From Devosia sp. (lineage in GTDB: Bacteria > Pseudomonadota > Alphaproteobacteria > Rhizobiales > Devosiaceae): a stretch of 64,000 nt of DNA. The notes below the pieces were generated by a model. It was not told the origin of the DNA, searched no databases, and saw only the letters and a program-made list of their open reading frames with translations. The position numbers and the translations under genes were made by a program. Where the stretch lies: the NCBI GenBank assembly GCA_028290665.1, contig JAQGJK010000015.1, positions 1-64,000 of the forward strand. The letters run 5' to 3'. Below are positions 1 through 8,205 of this stretch, one piece after another (within the stretch, counting starts at the first letter, position 1; every line of letters begins with the position of its first letter).

Positions 1-105
1 GAACAGAGTGCGCTAGTGCGAAAAATCGATTTTGGCGGCCTGCTGAGTACCTATGGCGTTGTTATCGCACTCCTCGCCCTGATTGCCTTCGGCTGGCTAC
101 GCTAA
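1..105 (+). pseudogene. N-terminal fragment of RbsC-like sugar ABC permease, ended by in-frame TAA
   Basis: The frame is open from the left edge and encodes a hydrophobic helix (YGVVIALLALIAFGWL) of the kind that forms the first membrane segment of RbsC/AraH-type permeases. A TAA at 103-105 ends it. The next codons, in the same frame, run without another stop into the permease that starts at 121. The fragment and the downstream gene together would give a protein of about the usual 320-330 residues, so I read this as the broken 5' part of the same gene. A GTG at 16-18 could be its start; the gene may also begin outside the window. Confidence 0.55.
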
Positions 106-120
106 GAAAATTTCCAAGGC

Positions 121-984
121 ATGTACAACATCAAGAGCGTGCTGCGCTACAATTCGATGTTTGCCTTGGTCGCGCTCGGCATGTGTTTCGTCATCATGAC
201 CGGTGGCATCGACCTCTCGGTCGGCTCGACGGCCGCACTCGGAAGCGTTGCCGCTGCGTTGGCGAGCCCCTTTGGACCGGCGCTGGGCCTCGCCGCGGGC
301 GTCGGCGTTGGCCTCATCGTCGGGCTGATCAACGGCCTCTTGGTGATACGGCTCAATATCATGCCGTTCATTGCAACGCTGGCGACCATGCTTGCCGCCA
401 GCGGCACCGCTTTGTTGCTGGCTAACAATCAGTCGGTCGCGGTGTCCTATGAAAGCGGTTTCACCTATATCGGACAAGGCAGTTTATGGATCTTTCCGGT
501 CCCTGCCCTGATCGCCGCGCTGGCCTATGTCGTTGGCGCTACCGTCCTCAACTACACTTCAGTCGGCCGCACAGTTCTAGCCGTCGGGGGCGGGGAGGAC
601 GCGACGCGGCTGATGGGTTTGCCCGTCGATACCACCAAGTTCATCGTCTATCTGGCAAGCGGCGGAATTGCTGGGCTCGCCGGCGTTATTCTCGCTGCCC
701 AATTCGGCGCCGGCCAGCCCATCGAGGGCGTTGGCTGGGAATTGTTCGCCATTGCTGCGGTGGTCGTCGGGGGCACCCTGCTGACCGGTGGCTCTGGATC
801 AGTTGCCGCGACACTTGCCGGCGTGCTGTTGCTCGGCATCCTGTTCAACGTCCTCAATTTCGAAAATGGCAAGGGCTGGATTTCCCTGTCCGCCTATTGG
901 CAATCTGTCATACGCGGCTTGTTTTTGCTCGTCGTCGTTATGCTCCAGGCGGGCGCCCTTACCCGCCGTAAGAGAGAATTTTGA
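121..984 (+). CDS. RbsC/AraH-type sugar ABC transporter permease (5' end interrupted)
   Basis: This is an inner-membrane permease subunit of a CUT2-type sugar ABC importer. The sequence shows the family signature ALGMCFVIMTGGIDLSVGS near the N-terminus, several further hydrophobic segments, and the EAA-like VVVGGTLLTGGSGS stretch (about residues 217-230). It would work with an RbsA-like ATPase and a periplasmic binding protein, neither of which is seen on this side, so they probably lie left of the window. Starting at ATG 121 gives 287 residues, short for the family and lacking the first membrane helix, which is encoded upstream in the same frame before a TAA at 103-105. The ribosome-binding site before 121 is poor. 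Either the gene is a nonsense pseudogene or the stop is a sequencing error. Confidence 0.75.
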   Translation: MYNIKSVLRYNSMFALVALGMCFVIMTGGIDLSVGSTAALGSVAAALASPFGPALGLAAGVGVGLIVGLINGLLVIRLNIMPFIATLATMLAASGTALLLANNQSVAVSYESGFTYIGQGSLWIFPVPALIAALAYVVGATVLNYTSVGRTVLAVGGGEDATRLMGLPVDTTKFIVYLASGGIAGLAGVILAAQFGAGQPIEGVGWELFAIAAVVVGGTLLTGGSGSVAATLAGVLLLGILFNVLNFENGKGWISLSAYWQSVIRGLFLLVVVMLQAGALTRRKREF

Positions 985-1640
985 GCACTCTCAATCCTTG
1001 TGCGCCTACTGCGAAACGTACCGCTTACCCGAACCACTCACATTGGCGGGAGTCCGCCAGCGTCGTTTGGGTGGCGTCCTTCGCAGCTATACATATTTCC
1101 GCTTTCAGGCAGCGGTCATTGTCGCACCAACGATCGAAATCAGGGCGCATATCAGCCCCAAACTAGAGCCTGCCGTCCTGGGCGAATAGCGTCCCGTCCG
1201 GACCAGAATCTTCGCACCTTTTTCGATGCTGACTCGGGTCCGATCATGCCAGGGCGTCTGGGGCGTGTGGTAGAGTCGGCCGCCTGCTGAGATTTTACGC
1301 TTTATCAGGCAGCCGTCTGGCTAACCTGAACTGCACCGCTCCATCGCTCGGCACGGACGACCCGGGTCGTCTTGGTAGGGTGCTGCCCTATGCCAACGCA
1401 AGTAGCAGCGGCGATGCCTCTCATCGACTGAGTATTCCTCAGGGTCGCCCGTAAATGCCAAGCGAAACCACCAACGACAATGCGCGAATGAGCACGCTAC
1501 CACCCACTAAGCACACCGAAGACCCGATCGCAGTCGACCATACCTCGGTTGTTACAGTCCGGGGCCGGCCATCTTTACGACGGAAGCAGAAATCGCGGAA
1601 TCTTGGCGACCCGCGATCTCCATGTGCTGCGGAGGGAAGC
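985..1640. other. Intergenic region, no gene recognised
   Basis: About 650 bases between the permease and the leftward SMP-30-like gene. Short open frames exist on both strands but none has a recognisable protein, a convincing ribosome-binding site or clear coding character. It may contain decayed sequence. Confidence 0.5.
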
Positions 1641-2723
1641 TTAGTCCAGTGGGATGAAGGCTAGGCCGTTATTGGCATTCATCGGGATAACGAGCTGGTT
1701 GGCGCCGGCGTCATAGCACATGGATGCGGCGCTCGGGATGTTCTCGGCTATAAGCGTCGCCGTGCCGTCGGGCGTAATTTTGGTTACGCCGCCGCGCATC
1801 ACGCTGCTGATATATTTCGTGCCGTCCTCAAGAATGACCAAGCCGTCATTGCCGGGCTGTGCTGCCTTTTCTGTCTTCAGCAGCGACGCATCTGTTGCCG
1901 AGAACGTCTGCACATCGTCGCTGCCGATATTGACGACGACAATATTGCCGTCGCCGTCGATGGCAATGCCATTCGGCTGGAACAGCGGCTCGCCTTCGAT
2001 CCACACCGAGGCCTCACCGGCCGGGGTAATTTTCCAGATCTGCCAGGTCGACGGATCGGGAGTGTCGCCGCCGGTGCCCGTATTGGACGCATAGATCGTC
2101 CCGTCGGGTGCCACTTCGAGGTCATTGAACCAGCCCGAACCCTCGACCTTGATTTCGCCGACCGGCGCGCCGGTCTTCATGTCGAACTTGCGGATTACCG
2201 CGACGCTGGGTAGCGCCTGCCCTGGGTTGGCGGCGTCGGGCGTACCCCCGTCACGATCGGCGAGGTACAGGATGCCGCCCTCGATGTCGCTGCCGAAGGG
2301 CTCGTTGAGAATGAGGGGTGGGTCAAGATTGTCCCGCTGCGCGCCCGGGTTCTGCACGCCGATCCAGCGGGCAGTGTTGACCGAACCGTCATGATTGATC
2401 AGTGCCACAAACGCATTGTTGGTCTGGACCAACTGGTTCGCGCCGCGGGCTGGTGCAACAATCAGGTCGCGATCGGCGTCATAGGAGCAGCTTTCGGTCG
2501 CATAGATTGCGCCGAACACCTTCACATTGCTCGAAATGGGGTTGAACACGCCGTCGGCGGCCGGGTTGACGGGCAGCCCGAGGGCGTTACCGGTGAAATA
2601 GGGGACTGGCGCGGCCGGGGCAGCTGGGGCGGCGGGTGCGGCTGGCGTCGTCTGGGCAAAGGTAGCGGTGGACAGTCCGGCCAGTGCGACGGCCAGCAGT
2701 CCGGTGCCAAGCATCAACTTCAT
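1641..2723 (-). CDS. Exported SMP-30/NHL-like beta-propeller protein
   Basis: A 360-residue protein with a clear Sec signal peptide (MKLMLGTGLLAVALAGLSTA..FAQ), then a low-complexity Pro-Ala linker made of PAAPA units, then a propeller-like domain. Repeated blades carry D-G-T/D-G-N turns such as VAPDGTIYASNTG, IDGDGNIVVVNIG and LEDGTKYISS, as in SMP-30/gluconolactonase and NHL proteins. It should be periplasmic or exported; a lactonase-like or binding role is possible but not shown. I chose ATG 2723 rather than the longer frame from 2762 because a strong AGAGGAG lies just upstream of 2723 and the signal peptide then begins correctly. It stands alone, with no close co-directional neighbour. 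Confidence 0.75.
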   Translation of the reverse strand: MKLMLGTGLLAVALAGLSTATFAQTTPAAPAAPAAPAAPVPYFTGNALGLPVNPAADGVFNPISSNVKVFGAIYATESCSYDADRDLIVAPARGANQLVQTNNAFVALINHDGSVNTARWIGVQNPGAQRDNLDPPLILNEPFGSDIEGGILYLADRDGGTPDAANPGQALPSVAVIRKFDMKTGAPVGEIKVEGSGWFNDLEVAPDGTIYASNTGTGGDTPDPSTWQIWKITPAGEASVWIEGEPLFQPNGIAIDGDGNIVVVNIGSDDVQTFSATDASLLKTEKAAQPGNDGLVILEDGTKYISSVMRGGVTKITPDGTATLIAENIPSAASMCYDAGANQLVIPMNANNGLAFIPLD

Positions 2724-3124
2724 GGGTAATCTCCTCTGGGCTATTTTTGGATTAGCATCCAAGCCCTGCCCGAACCTATCGCATGCCGGGGGCGTGCAGC
2801 AACCGCGCCGGTGCTATTTTCGCTGTTGTTACGGGTAGAGACTAAAGTATAGGACGAAATGTGCCGGATTATCTTTGGATTAAGCACCGCTGCGGACTGG
2901 TGACACGCTCCTCAGCCCCTGCACGATCGAGTTCGATCATCGGCGCGCCAGATTGTACTGATCCTGTGCTGGACGAGATCAAGGCAACACCTACGACTAT
3001 AGTCCAAATGCGTCAGTTCGAGAATGCCCGCCACGCTGCGGTTGACAAGCAGACTTGCCGCCCGTCGCGACAGGCGACCTTGACCTCTGGAACTCGGTAA
3101 CCACCGCGGCAGTTCAGACAGACC
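2724..3124. other. Intergenic region between divergent genes
   Basis: About 400 bases holding the promoters of the leftward exported protein and the rightward small gene. A TTGGATTA octamer occurs near 2750 and again near 2877. No coding frame is convincing. Confidence 0.45.
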
Positions 3125-3436
3125 TTGTCTGAACCGCTACGCACACCGGATGGCAGATATATCGTCGTTCGCGGCCGCCTGTGGCGCGCGGCCAATCCGC
3201 ATTTGTCGCCCGAGGATCGGCAGGTACTGGTCGATCGGCTCATGAGCGCCAGGCGTCGCGTCTGGACGACGGACATCGAGGCGAAAGCCCGCGCCCGCGC
3301 CGAAGTGGACGCTGCCAAGCGCGGCCTCGGCGAACGCGGCGAGGTCTGGTGGACTGACGGTTCGCCCGACTACAACAGGCACATGGCCAAAAACACCCCC
3401 TACGCCGACTGGTACGCCAGGATTGCCGACGTATGA
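3125..3436 (+). CDS. Conserved hypothetical protein of about 103 residues
   Basis: A small basic, soluble protein starting from TTG. It has a beta-rich start (LRTPDGRYIVVRGRLWRAAN), a charged helical middle with many Arg and Ala, and a C-terminal part containing GEVWWTDGSPDYN and NTPYADWY. From memory this arrangement is that of a small family common in Hyphomicrobiales and relatives with no assigned function. There is no signal peptide or membrane segment. The ribosome-binding site before TTG 3125 is weak, so the start could differ slightly. Function unknown. Confidence 0.65.
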   Translation: MSEPLRTPDGRYIVVRGRLWRAANPHLSPEDRQVLVDRLMSARRRVWTTDIEAKARARAEVDAAKRGLGERGEVWWTDGSPDYNRHMAKNTPYADWYARIADV

Positions 3437-4046
3437 GCGCCGTTTCCAATCCTTGTCGGACGACCACCGATGCCAGCGAAACTGTCGTGTCGTGGACTGG
3501 CGCGATCAGGATATTGAAGCCCGGCCCAGAGAAGGCGACAGAAAGCATGGAAGGAGAAAAAACAATTTCGGCCGCGAAGATTCCTGGCAGCAAACCTTGG
3601 ATGACGGCAACTTCGACCCATTCTGATCGGGTGGACGAGTTCCTACGAACGGGGCTGCCGCGATCCGTCTTTTCGCATCGCTTTCTGACTTCTTACACGC
3701 GCGCAGTAGGCGATACGGCCGCTGCAGCGACGACCGTTTTTCAGGAATTCGCCAACGCACCTTGAACGACCGAAATGAGGGCGCAAGCAGCCGCGCACTG
3801 CTCCCGAGGGGTGGAATATCCAAGCCCAACGACCGAAGGTTTTCGGAACCGGATTTCGCTTCCGTCGTCGGTGACTATCCCTTTGGTCCCTAAAGACTGT
3901 GCAGCGTGCAGAGAGCGAAATGCTGAATCCCGGTCTCGTTAGGAATCGAGGGCGTGGTTAGACGCATATTGCTTGGACGATTGGCGGTCCGTATCCTCAG
4001 CAGCGCGTTGAGTTGAAGCGCAAAATCTCAGCCGGAAGAGCGCTTG
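3437..4046. other. Intergenic region, no gene recognised
   Basis: About 600 bases before the sulfatase gene. Overlapping short frames on both strands encode nothing recognisable. The last bases (GGAAGAG ending at 4040) are the ribosome-binding site of the sulfatase. Confidence 0.5.
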
Positions 4047-5504
4047 ATGGCAAAGCCCAATGTCCTCTGGATCATGGCCGATGAACTGCGGGCGTCTGCG
4101 CTTGGCTGCTATGGCGAGAGCTGGGCGCCGGTAGCAACGCCGAACATCGACGCGCTGGCAGCGCGCGGTGTCAGGTTCACCAACAACTTCTGCAATTCCC
4201 CGGTGTGCGTACCTTCGCGCATGAGCACATTGACCGCCGCACCGCCCGAACGCACCGGGATTTATTTCAACGAAGGCGCGTGGAAGTCCTTCCCAATTCC
4301 AGTCCGCCTGAAGACGTTCACCGAGCACTTTGCCGAGCACGGTTGGCGGACTGCGACGCTTGGCAAAAGCCACTATGCTCTCGCCTATACGCCGTGGCAG
4401 GAAGAGGATAATGCCGGCTCGAGCATGCATGGCTTCGGGTTGGAAAGCGATCCCGCGTCACTCCAGCCAATCGTGCCAAGAGGGCTCCCCTCTCCCGTTG
4501 GCGGCACCTTTCCATCGGAAAAGCTGTATCCGCCGGAGCAGGTGACATGGAACGCGGTTCGCTGGCTGGCCAATGCGGGCAACAAGCCGTTCCTGCTCCG
4601 GGTTTCTTACCTGCAGCCACACACGCCGGTACTTCCACCACAGCATTATCGCGACCTCTACCCGGCTGCCGCCTGGCCGGGCACAACGCTCCCACGCGGG
4701 TATGGGAGTGCCTACGAAGAAGCCTATGCCGACATGGTTGGAGGGCGAGAATTCTCCCACGAGCAGTTGCAGCGGGCGCAGGCCGACTACCATGCCTTGA
4801 CCACATGGCTCGATACTCAGGTCGGACTGGTCTTGTCGGCTCTGGTCACCCATGGTCTGGAGGACAACACCATCGTTGTTTTTACCTCAGATCACGGCGC
4901 CTCACTGGGCGAGAATGGACTGTTCGGAAAGGTGGTCTTTGCCCCACAGAGCCAGCGCACGCCGTTCATCGTCAGCTGGCCAGGACAGGTACCACAGGGC
5001 GAGAGACGCGGCGATCTTAGCGAAAACATGGATCTGGCGCCCACCCTTTGTGACCTTGCGGAAATTGAGCCGGATCCGGGCTTTCACGGACGCTCGGTGT
5101 TCAGTGACCCGCCGCCCGATGCAATATTTGCGACCGTGGGCACGGGAGCACCGGGCGCCAGGGCCTCGGCTGCGACCAATCGCGGTTTGTGGCACAACGG
5201 CGGCAGCTGGCCGCGGCGCTGCTGCATCCGCACCGAGCGCTGGCGCTTTGACATGAACACGCGACAGGACGGCAGGCCGATCGCGGTTGCAGACGAGGAC
5301 TGGTTCCTCACCGGAATTGCAGCCGACCCACGCGAGATGGTGAACCTTGCCCATGACAAAACACACTCCGACACCCTGCAGACGCTTCGGGCCAGAGTTC
5401 TGCGCCATGTTGCAGGATCAACCGAGCCAGCGTTTGTGCCTGCATTCTCTGACGATGAGGCGCCAGAGTTCCGGCCACCCAAGATCGGGGGCTCAAGTCC
5501 CTGA
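4047..5504 (+). CDS. Sulfatase (arylsulfatase/choline-sulfatase family)
   Basis: A 485-residue sulfatase that should hydrolyse sulfate esters. The N-terminus has the metal-binding start NVLWIMADELR. The catalytic signature C-x-P-S-R is present (CVPSRMSTLTA, Cys about 54), in which Cys is converted to formylglycine. A second metal site is visible in FTSDHGASLGENGLFGK. The C-terminal part is shorter than in large arylsulfatases, and no signal peptide is seen, so it is probably cytoplasmic. Start ATG 4047 is preferred over TTG 4044 because GGAAGAG sits six bases before it. No formylglycine-generating enzyme or sulfate-ester transporter is next to it, so the substrate is unknown. Confidence 0.88.
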   Translation: MAKPNVLWIMADELRASALGCYGESWAPVATPNIDALAARGVRFTNNFCNSPVCVPSRMSTLTAAPPERTGIYFNEGAWKSFPIPVRLKTFTEHFAEHGWRTATLGKSHYALAYTPWQEEDNAGSSMHGFGLESDPASLQPIVPRGLPSPVGGTFPSEKLYPPEQVTWNAVRWLANAGNKPFLLRVSYLQPHTPVLPPQHYRDLYPAAAWPGTTLPRGYGSAYEEAYADMVGGREFSHEQLQRAQADYHALTTWLDTQVGLVLSALVTHGLEDNTIVVFTSDHGASLGENGLFGKVVFAPQSQRTPFIVSWPGQVPQGERRGDLSENMDLAPTLCDLAEIEPDPGFHGRSVFSDPPPDAIFATVGTGAPGARASAATNRGLWHNGGSWPRRCCIRTERWRFDMNTRQDGRPIAVADEDWFLTGIAADPREMVNLAHDKTHSDTLQTLRARVLRHVAGSTEPAFVPAFSDDEAPEFRPPKIGGSSP

Positions 5505-5681
5505 CTGGCAGTCGGATCGCGACCGGACTTTGAACTCGTCGTCTTGTGCCTCAACGCCGTTGCGTGATTTTGCCGCCAGGGCCAAAAGTTGCGCGGTTCG
5601 ACCCCAGGAGGGATGAGGCCCTGCGTCTGACGCTCTCCATCGTTCAATTGCTAAATTGACAGGAATGGACAGTACGCCCCC

Positions 5682-6482
5682 TCAGGGTCGGGCGATCGCT
5701 GCACTGCCGAAGGTCTTCACCTTGGCTTCAAGCACGCTGCGGATCATCACGACGTCGTGCGAAAATTCGAGCATGGTGACGCCGAGGTCGAGGCTTTCCT
5801 GAGCCGAGATGTCACTGAGACCGACGCCGTACATGGTGTGCTTGCCGGCGGAGCGGGCGGCGCGGGCGGTGGCGGCGAGGGCCTTCCGCGTCTCCGCCGC
5901 GATCTCGGCAGGCGGACGGCCGACCAGCGACATGCCAAAATCGCCCGGCCCGAACAGGGCGAAATCGACACCCTCGACGGCCATGATCGCATCGATGTTA
6001 GGCATGGCCTCGATGCTCTCGATCATCACGCCAACCAGCAGTTGGCGGTTGGAATGGTCGACCCATTCGGCAGTATCCCGTCGGCCCCACTCCCCGGCAA
6101 GGCACAGCCCCCCAAGGCCGCGCCGACCGAGAGGTGGAAAGCGAGCGTCGAGGACGATGGCACGCGCGTCTTCTGCCGTCGTGACATTTGGAACGACGAT
6201 GCCGCCCGCTCCGATCTCGAAGGCCTTGCGCGCGAGATAGGGATCGTCGCGATCGATGCGGACAATCGGTACCACGCCGGCAATGATGGCAGCGCGCACC
6301 ATGTGATCCATCGAATCGTCACGGCGCCAGGCATGTTCGGAATCGATGCGGACGAAGTCGATGCCACTGTAGCCAGCGGCTTCTACCATGTTGGGAGAAT
6401 AGGAATAGATCGCCGTACCGGTCACGCACACGCCGGCGGCCAGCTTTTCGCGAAGCCTGTTGGGGGCCCGAAGATCCAGCAT
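5682..6482 (-). CDS. HpcH/HpaI family aldolase/citrate lyase-like protein
   Basis: A 266-residue class II (metal-dependent) aldolase of the HpcH/HpaI type, which reversibly cleaves hydroxy-keto acids to pyruvate and an aldehyde. Typical family blocks are present: FVRIDSEHAWRRD, VPIVRID, GAGGIVVPNVTTAEDA, VGVMIESIEAM (metal-ligand Glu) and FALFGPGDFGMSLG-like FALFGPGDFGMSLVG. It is the last gene of a leftward operon that begins with an ABC importer and includes an RraA-like aldolase and a LysR regulator. The context points to uptake and cleavage of a keto or hydroxy acid. Exact substrate unknown. Confidence 0.85.
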   Translation of the reverse strand: MLDLRAPNRLREKLAAGVCVTGTAIYSYSPNMVEAAGYSGIDFVRIDSEHAWRRDDSMDHMVRAAIIAGVVPIVRIDRDDPYLARKAFEIGAGGIVVPNVTTAEDARAIVLDARFPPLGRRGLGGLCLAGEWGRRDTAEWVDHSNRQLLVGVMIESIEAMPNIDAIMAVEGVDFALFGPGDFGMSLVGRPPAEIAAETRKALAATARAARSAGKHTMYGVGLSDISAQESLDLGVTMLEFSHDVVMIRSVLEAKVKTFGSAAIARP

Positions 6483-6518
6483 GAGAGTTTTCCTTGCGAT
6501 GACGCAGCGCCGACACGT

Positions 6519-7445
6519 TCAGTGCCGCTCGCCGGCGTCCCTGGTGATAATTTGGAGCAGTTGAAAGAACTGGGCAGTGACGCGGCTGTCAAAGCCCGCG
6601 GCCCGCGCGAGATAGACCGAACGCTTGAGCGGAAAATCGCTGATCGGGGCAGCATTGAGCTGACCACTCTCGACCTCCAGGCGCACTCCGGTATAGGCAA
6701 TGACGGCCTGGCCAAGGCCCTGCATCACCGCCCGCTTGAGCGTCAAATGGCTGTCGATCTCCATCACCACGCGCAGCTTGAACCCGTGCCGCTCCGCCTC
6801 GCGCTCCAGATCGATGCGCGAGGGATGTGAGAGGGTCGTCAGGATGAGATCGAGCCCCGCGAGTTCGGCAAGGAGGTATGACGGCTTCAGCGGATCGCGC
6901 GAGACGACCAGCATCGGTTCGTCGAGAATTGGCGTTGGCATGGCGCTATAGGCGGCTTCGAGCGTCGTCGTGAGATCGAGCTCCCCCCGCTGCACGAGCC
7001 GCACGGCTTCGTCGTTGCGGACTTCGAGGATGTGCACGGCAATGTCGGGAAACCGGAGCCGTGCCGCTTCAAGCACCGCATCGCCATAGATGAGCGCCAG
7101 CGACGGCAGCAGCCCGAGGCGGATGACCTTGCTGCGCTCGGCGGAATCGGCGTGCGCCCGCACAGCGTTTTCAGCGCTGGCGACGCTGTCGAGAATGATG
7201 CGGGCATGCTCGAGCAGCAATTCGCCGCCCTGCGTCAGTCGAACGCCGCGCGGCAGCCGCTCGAAGACTCGAAAGCCGACGAGGCGTTCGAGTTCGGCCG
7301 TCTGGTTGCTGAGTGCGGGCTGGGCGATATTGAGTTCCCGGGCCGCAGCGGCCATCGAACCGCAGCGCGCCACGGCGACGAAATATTTAAGGCGCCTGAT
7401 ATCGAGCATGGCAGTGACCATCATCGTTTGCGACGATTGGTACAT
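6519..7445 (-). CDS. LysR-family transcriptional regulator
   Basis: A 308-residue LysR regulator. An N-terminal winged helix-turn-helix (MLDIRRLKYFVAVARCGSM, then AAARELNIAQPALSNQTAEL) is followed by a type 2 periplasmic-binding-like effector domain. ATG 7445 has AAAGGAG six bases upstream, so I prefer it to the longer frame from 7490. The gene lies inside the leftward operon, between the RraA-like and HpcH-like aldolase genes, so it is co-transcribed with what it probably controls rather than divergent. A dyad that could be its operator lies in front of the first gene of the operon at 12260-12278. The effector is probably the imported acid or a product of it. Confidence 0.88.
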   Translation of the reverse strand: MYQSSQTMMVTAMLDIRRLKYFVAVARCGSMAAAARELNIAQPALSNQTAELERLVGFRVFERLPRGVRLTQGGELLLEHARIILDSVASAENAVRAHADSAERSKVIRLGLLPSLALIYGDAVLEAARLRFPDIAVHILEVRNDEAVRLVQRGELDLTTTLEAAYSAMPTPILDEPMLVVSRDPLKPSYLLAELAGLDLILTTLSHPSRIDLEREAERHGFKLRVVMEIDSHLTLKRAVMQGLGQAVIAYTGVRLEVESGQLNAAPISDFPLKRSVYLARAAGFDSRVTAQFFQLLQIITRDAGERH

Positions 7446-7495
7446 ACCCTGCTCCTTTCCCTGAGGCGAATGGTTGCCGCTTTGGACCACCAGGT

Positions 7496-8161
7496 CTAGT
7501 CGCTCCAGGTCGCGCCCTTGGTGCGCATCGAGGCGTAGCGTTCGTCGAAGGTGAGTTCACCCCGGAGGTGCTTTTCGATCATTGCTGCTTCGGCAACTTC
7601 ACGCGCCTCGCAGGCGAGTGCCAATTCTGCCGGATCCTTGCGGACGACAACGACGCCATCATCATCGCCGACGATGATATCGCCGGGGGTGATCAGTTCG
7701 CCGCCGACGACCACTGGATGATTGATGGTCCCGAGGGTCTCCTTGGCCGTGCCCTTGATCGACAGGCCAAGGGAGAACACCGGGAATCCCGACTGCCGGA
7801 GGCCTCGGCCGTCGCGCACCCCGGCGTCGATGACGAGACCGACGATGCCGCGACCCCGGCAGGCCGAGGCAAGCACGTCGCCAAAGCCGCCCTGCTCTGC
7901 ATGGTTGCCGGCACTGATCACCAGCACGTCGCCCGGCTGGGCGAGGTTGATCGCCTCGAAGATCATCAGATTATCGCCGACATGACACTGCGCGGTGATG
8001 GCCGGCCCGAAGATGTGGACGCCTTGCTTGACCGGCTTGATCCGACTGTCGAGGGCGCCGAGGCGGCCCTGCGCCTCATGGATGGTCGCGGTGCTGTATT
8101 TGCCGACACCGGCGATGAGGTCAGCCGGGCGGCGGTCGAAACTGCGAATGACATTTGGCAT
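7496..8161 (-). CDS. RraA-family aldolase/decarboxylase (HMG/CHA aldolase-like)
   Basis: A 221-residue member of the RraA/demethylmenaquinone methyltransferase-like fold, which in catabolic operons is usually a 4-hydroxy-4-methyl-2-oxoglutarate/4-carboxy-4-hydroxy-2-oxoadipate aldolase or oxaloacetate decarboxylase. The active-site block GFGDVLASACRGRGIVG followed by LVIDAGVRDGRGL, with the metal/substrate Arg-Asp pair, is intact, unlike in RraA proteins that only inhibit RNase E. ATG 8161 has GGAGG seven bases upstream. It lies 44 bases after the ABC permease gene and 50 bases before the LysR gene, in one operon. Together with the HpcH-like aldolase it suggests breakdown of a branched or aromatic-derived keto acid. 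Confidence 0.83.
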   Translation of the reverse strand: MPNVIRSFDRRPADLIAGVGKYSTATIHEAQGRLGALDSRIKPVKQGVHIFGPAITAQCHVGDNLMIFEAINLAQPGDVLVISAGNHAEQGGFGDVLASACRGRGIVGLVIDAGVRDGRGLRQSGFPVFSLGLSIKGTAKETLGTINHPVVVGGELITPGDIIVGDDDGVVVVRKDPAELALACEAREVAEAAMIEKHLRGELTFDERYASMRTKGATWSD

Positions 8162-8205
8162 GAGAAGCCCTCCTTGAAATTGAATGGGGAATTGGGAAAC
8201 TGAAG

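Noticed and set aside
984-1640. Possible small genes in the first intergenic region
   Set aside because: Several frames are open for about 60-130 codons but none has a start signal or a recognisable product.
3433-3765. A 110-codon frame after the conserved hypothetical gene
   Set aside because: No start signal and no family features; low-complexity Ser/Thr-rich translation.
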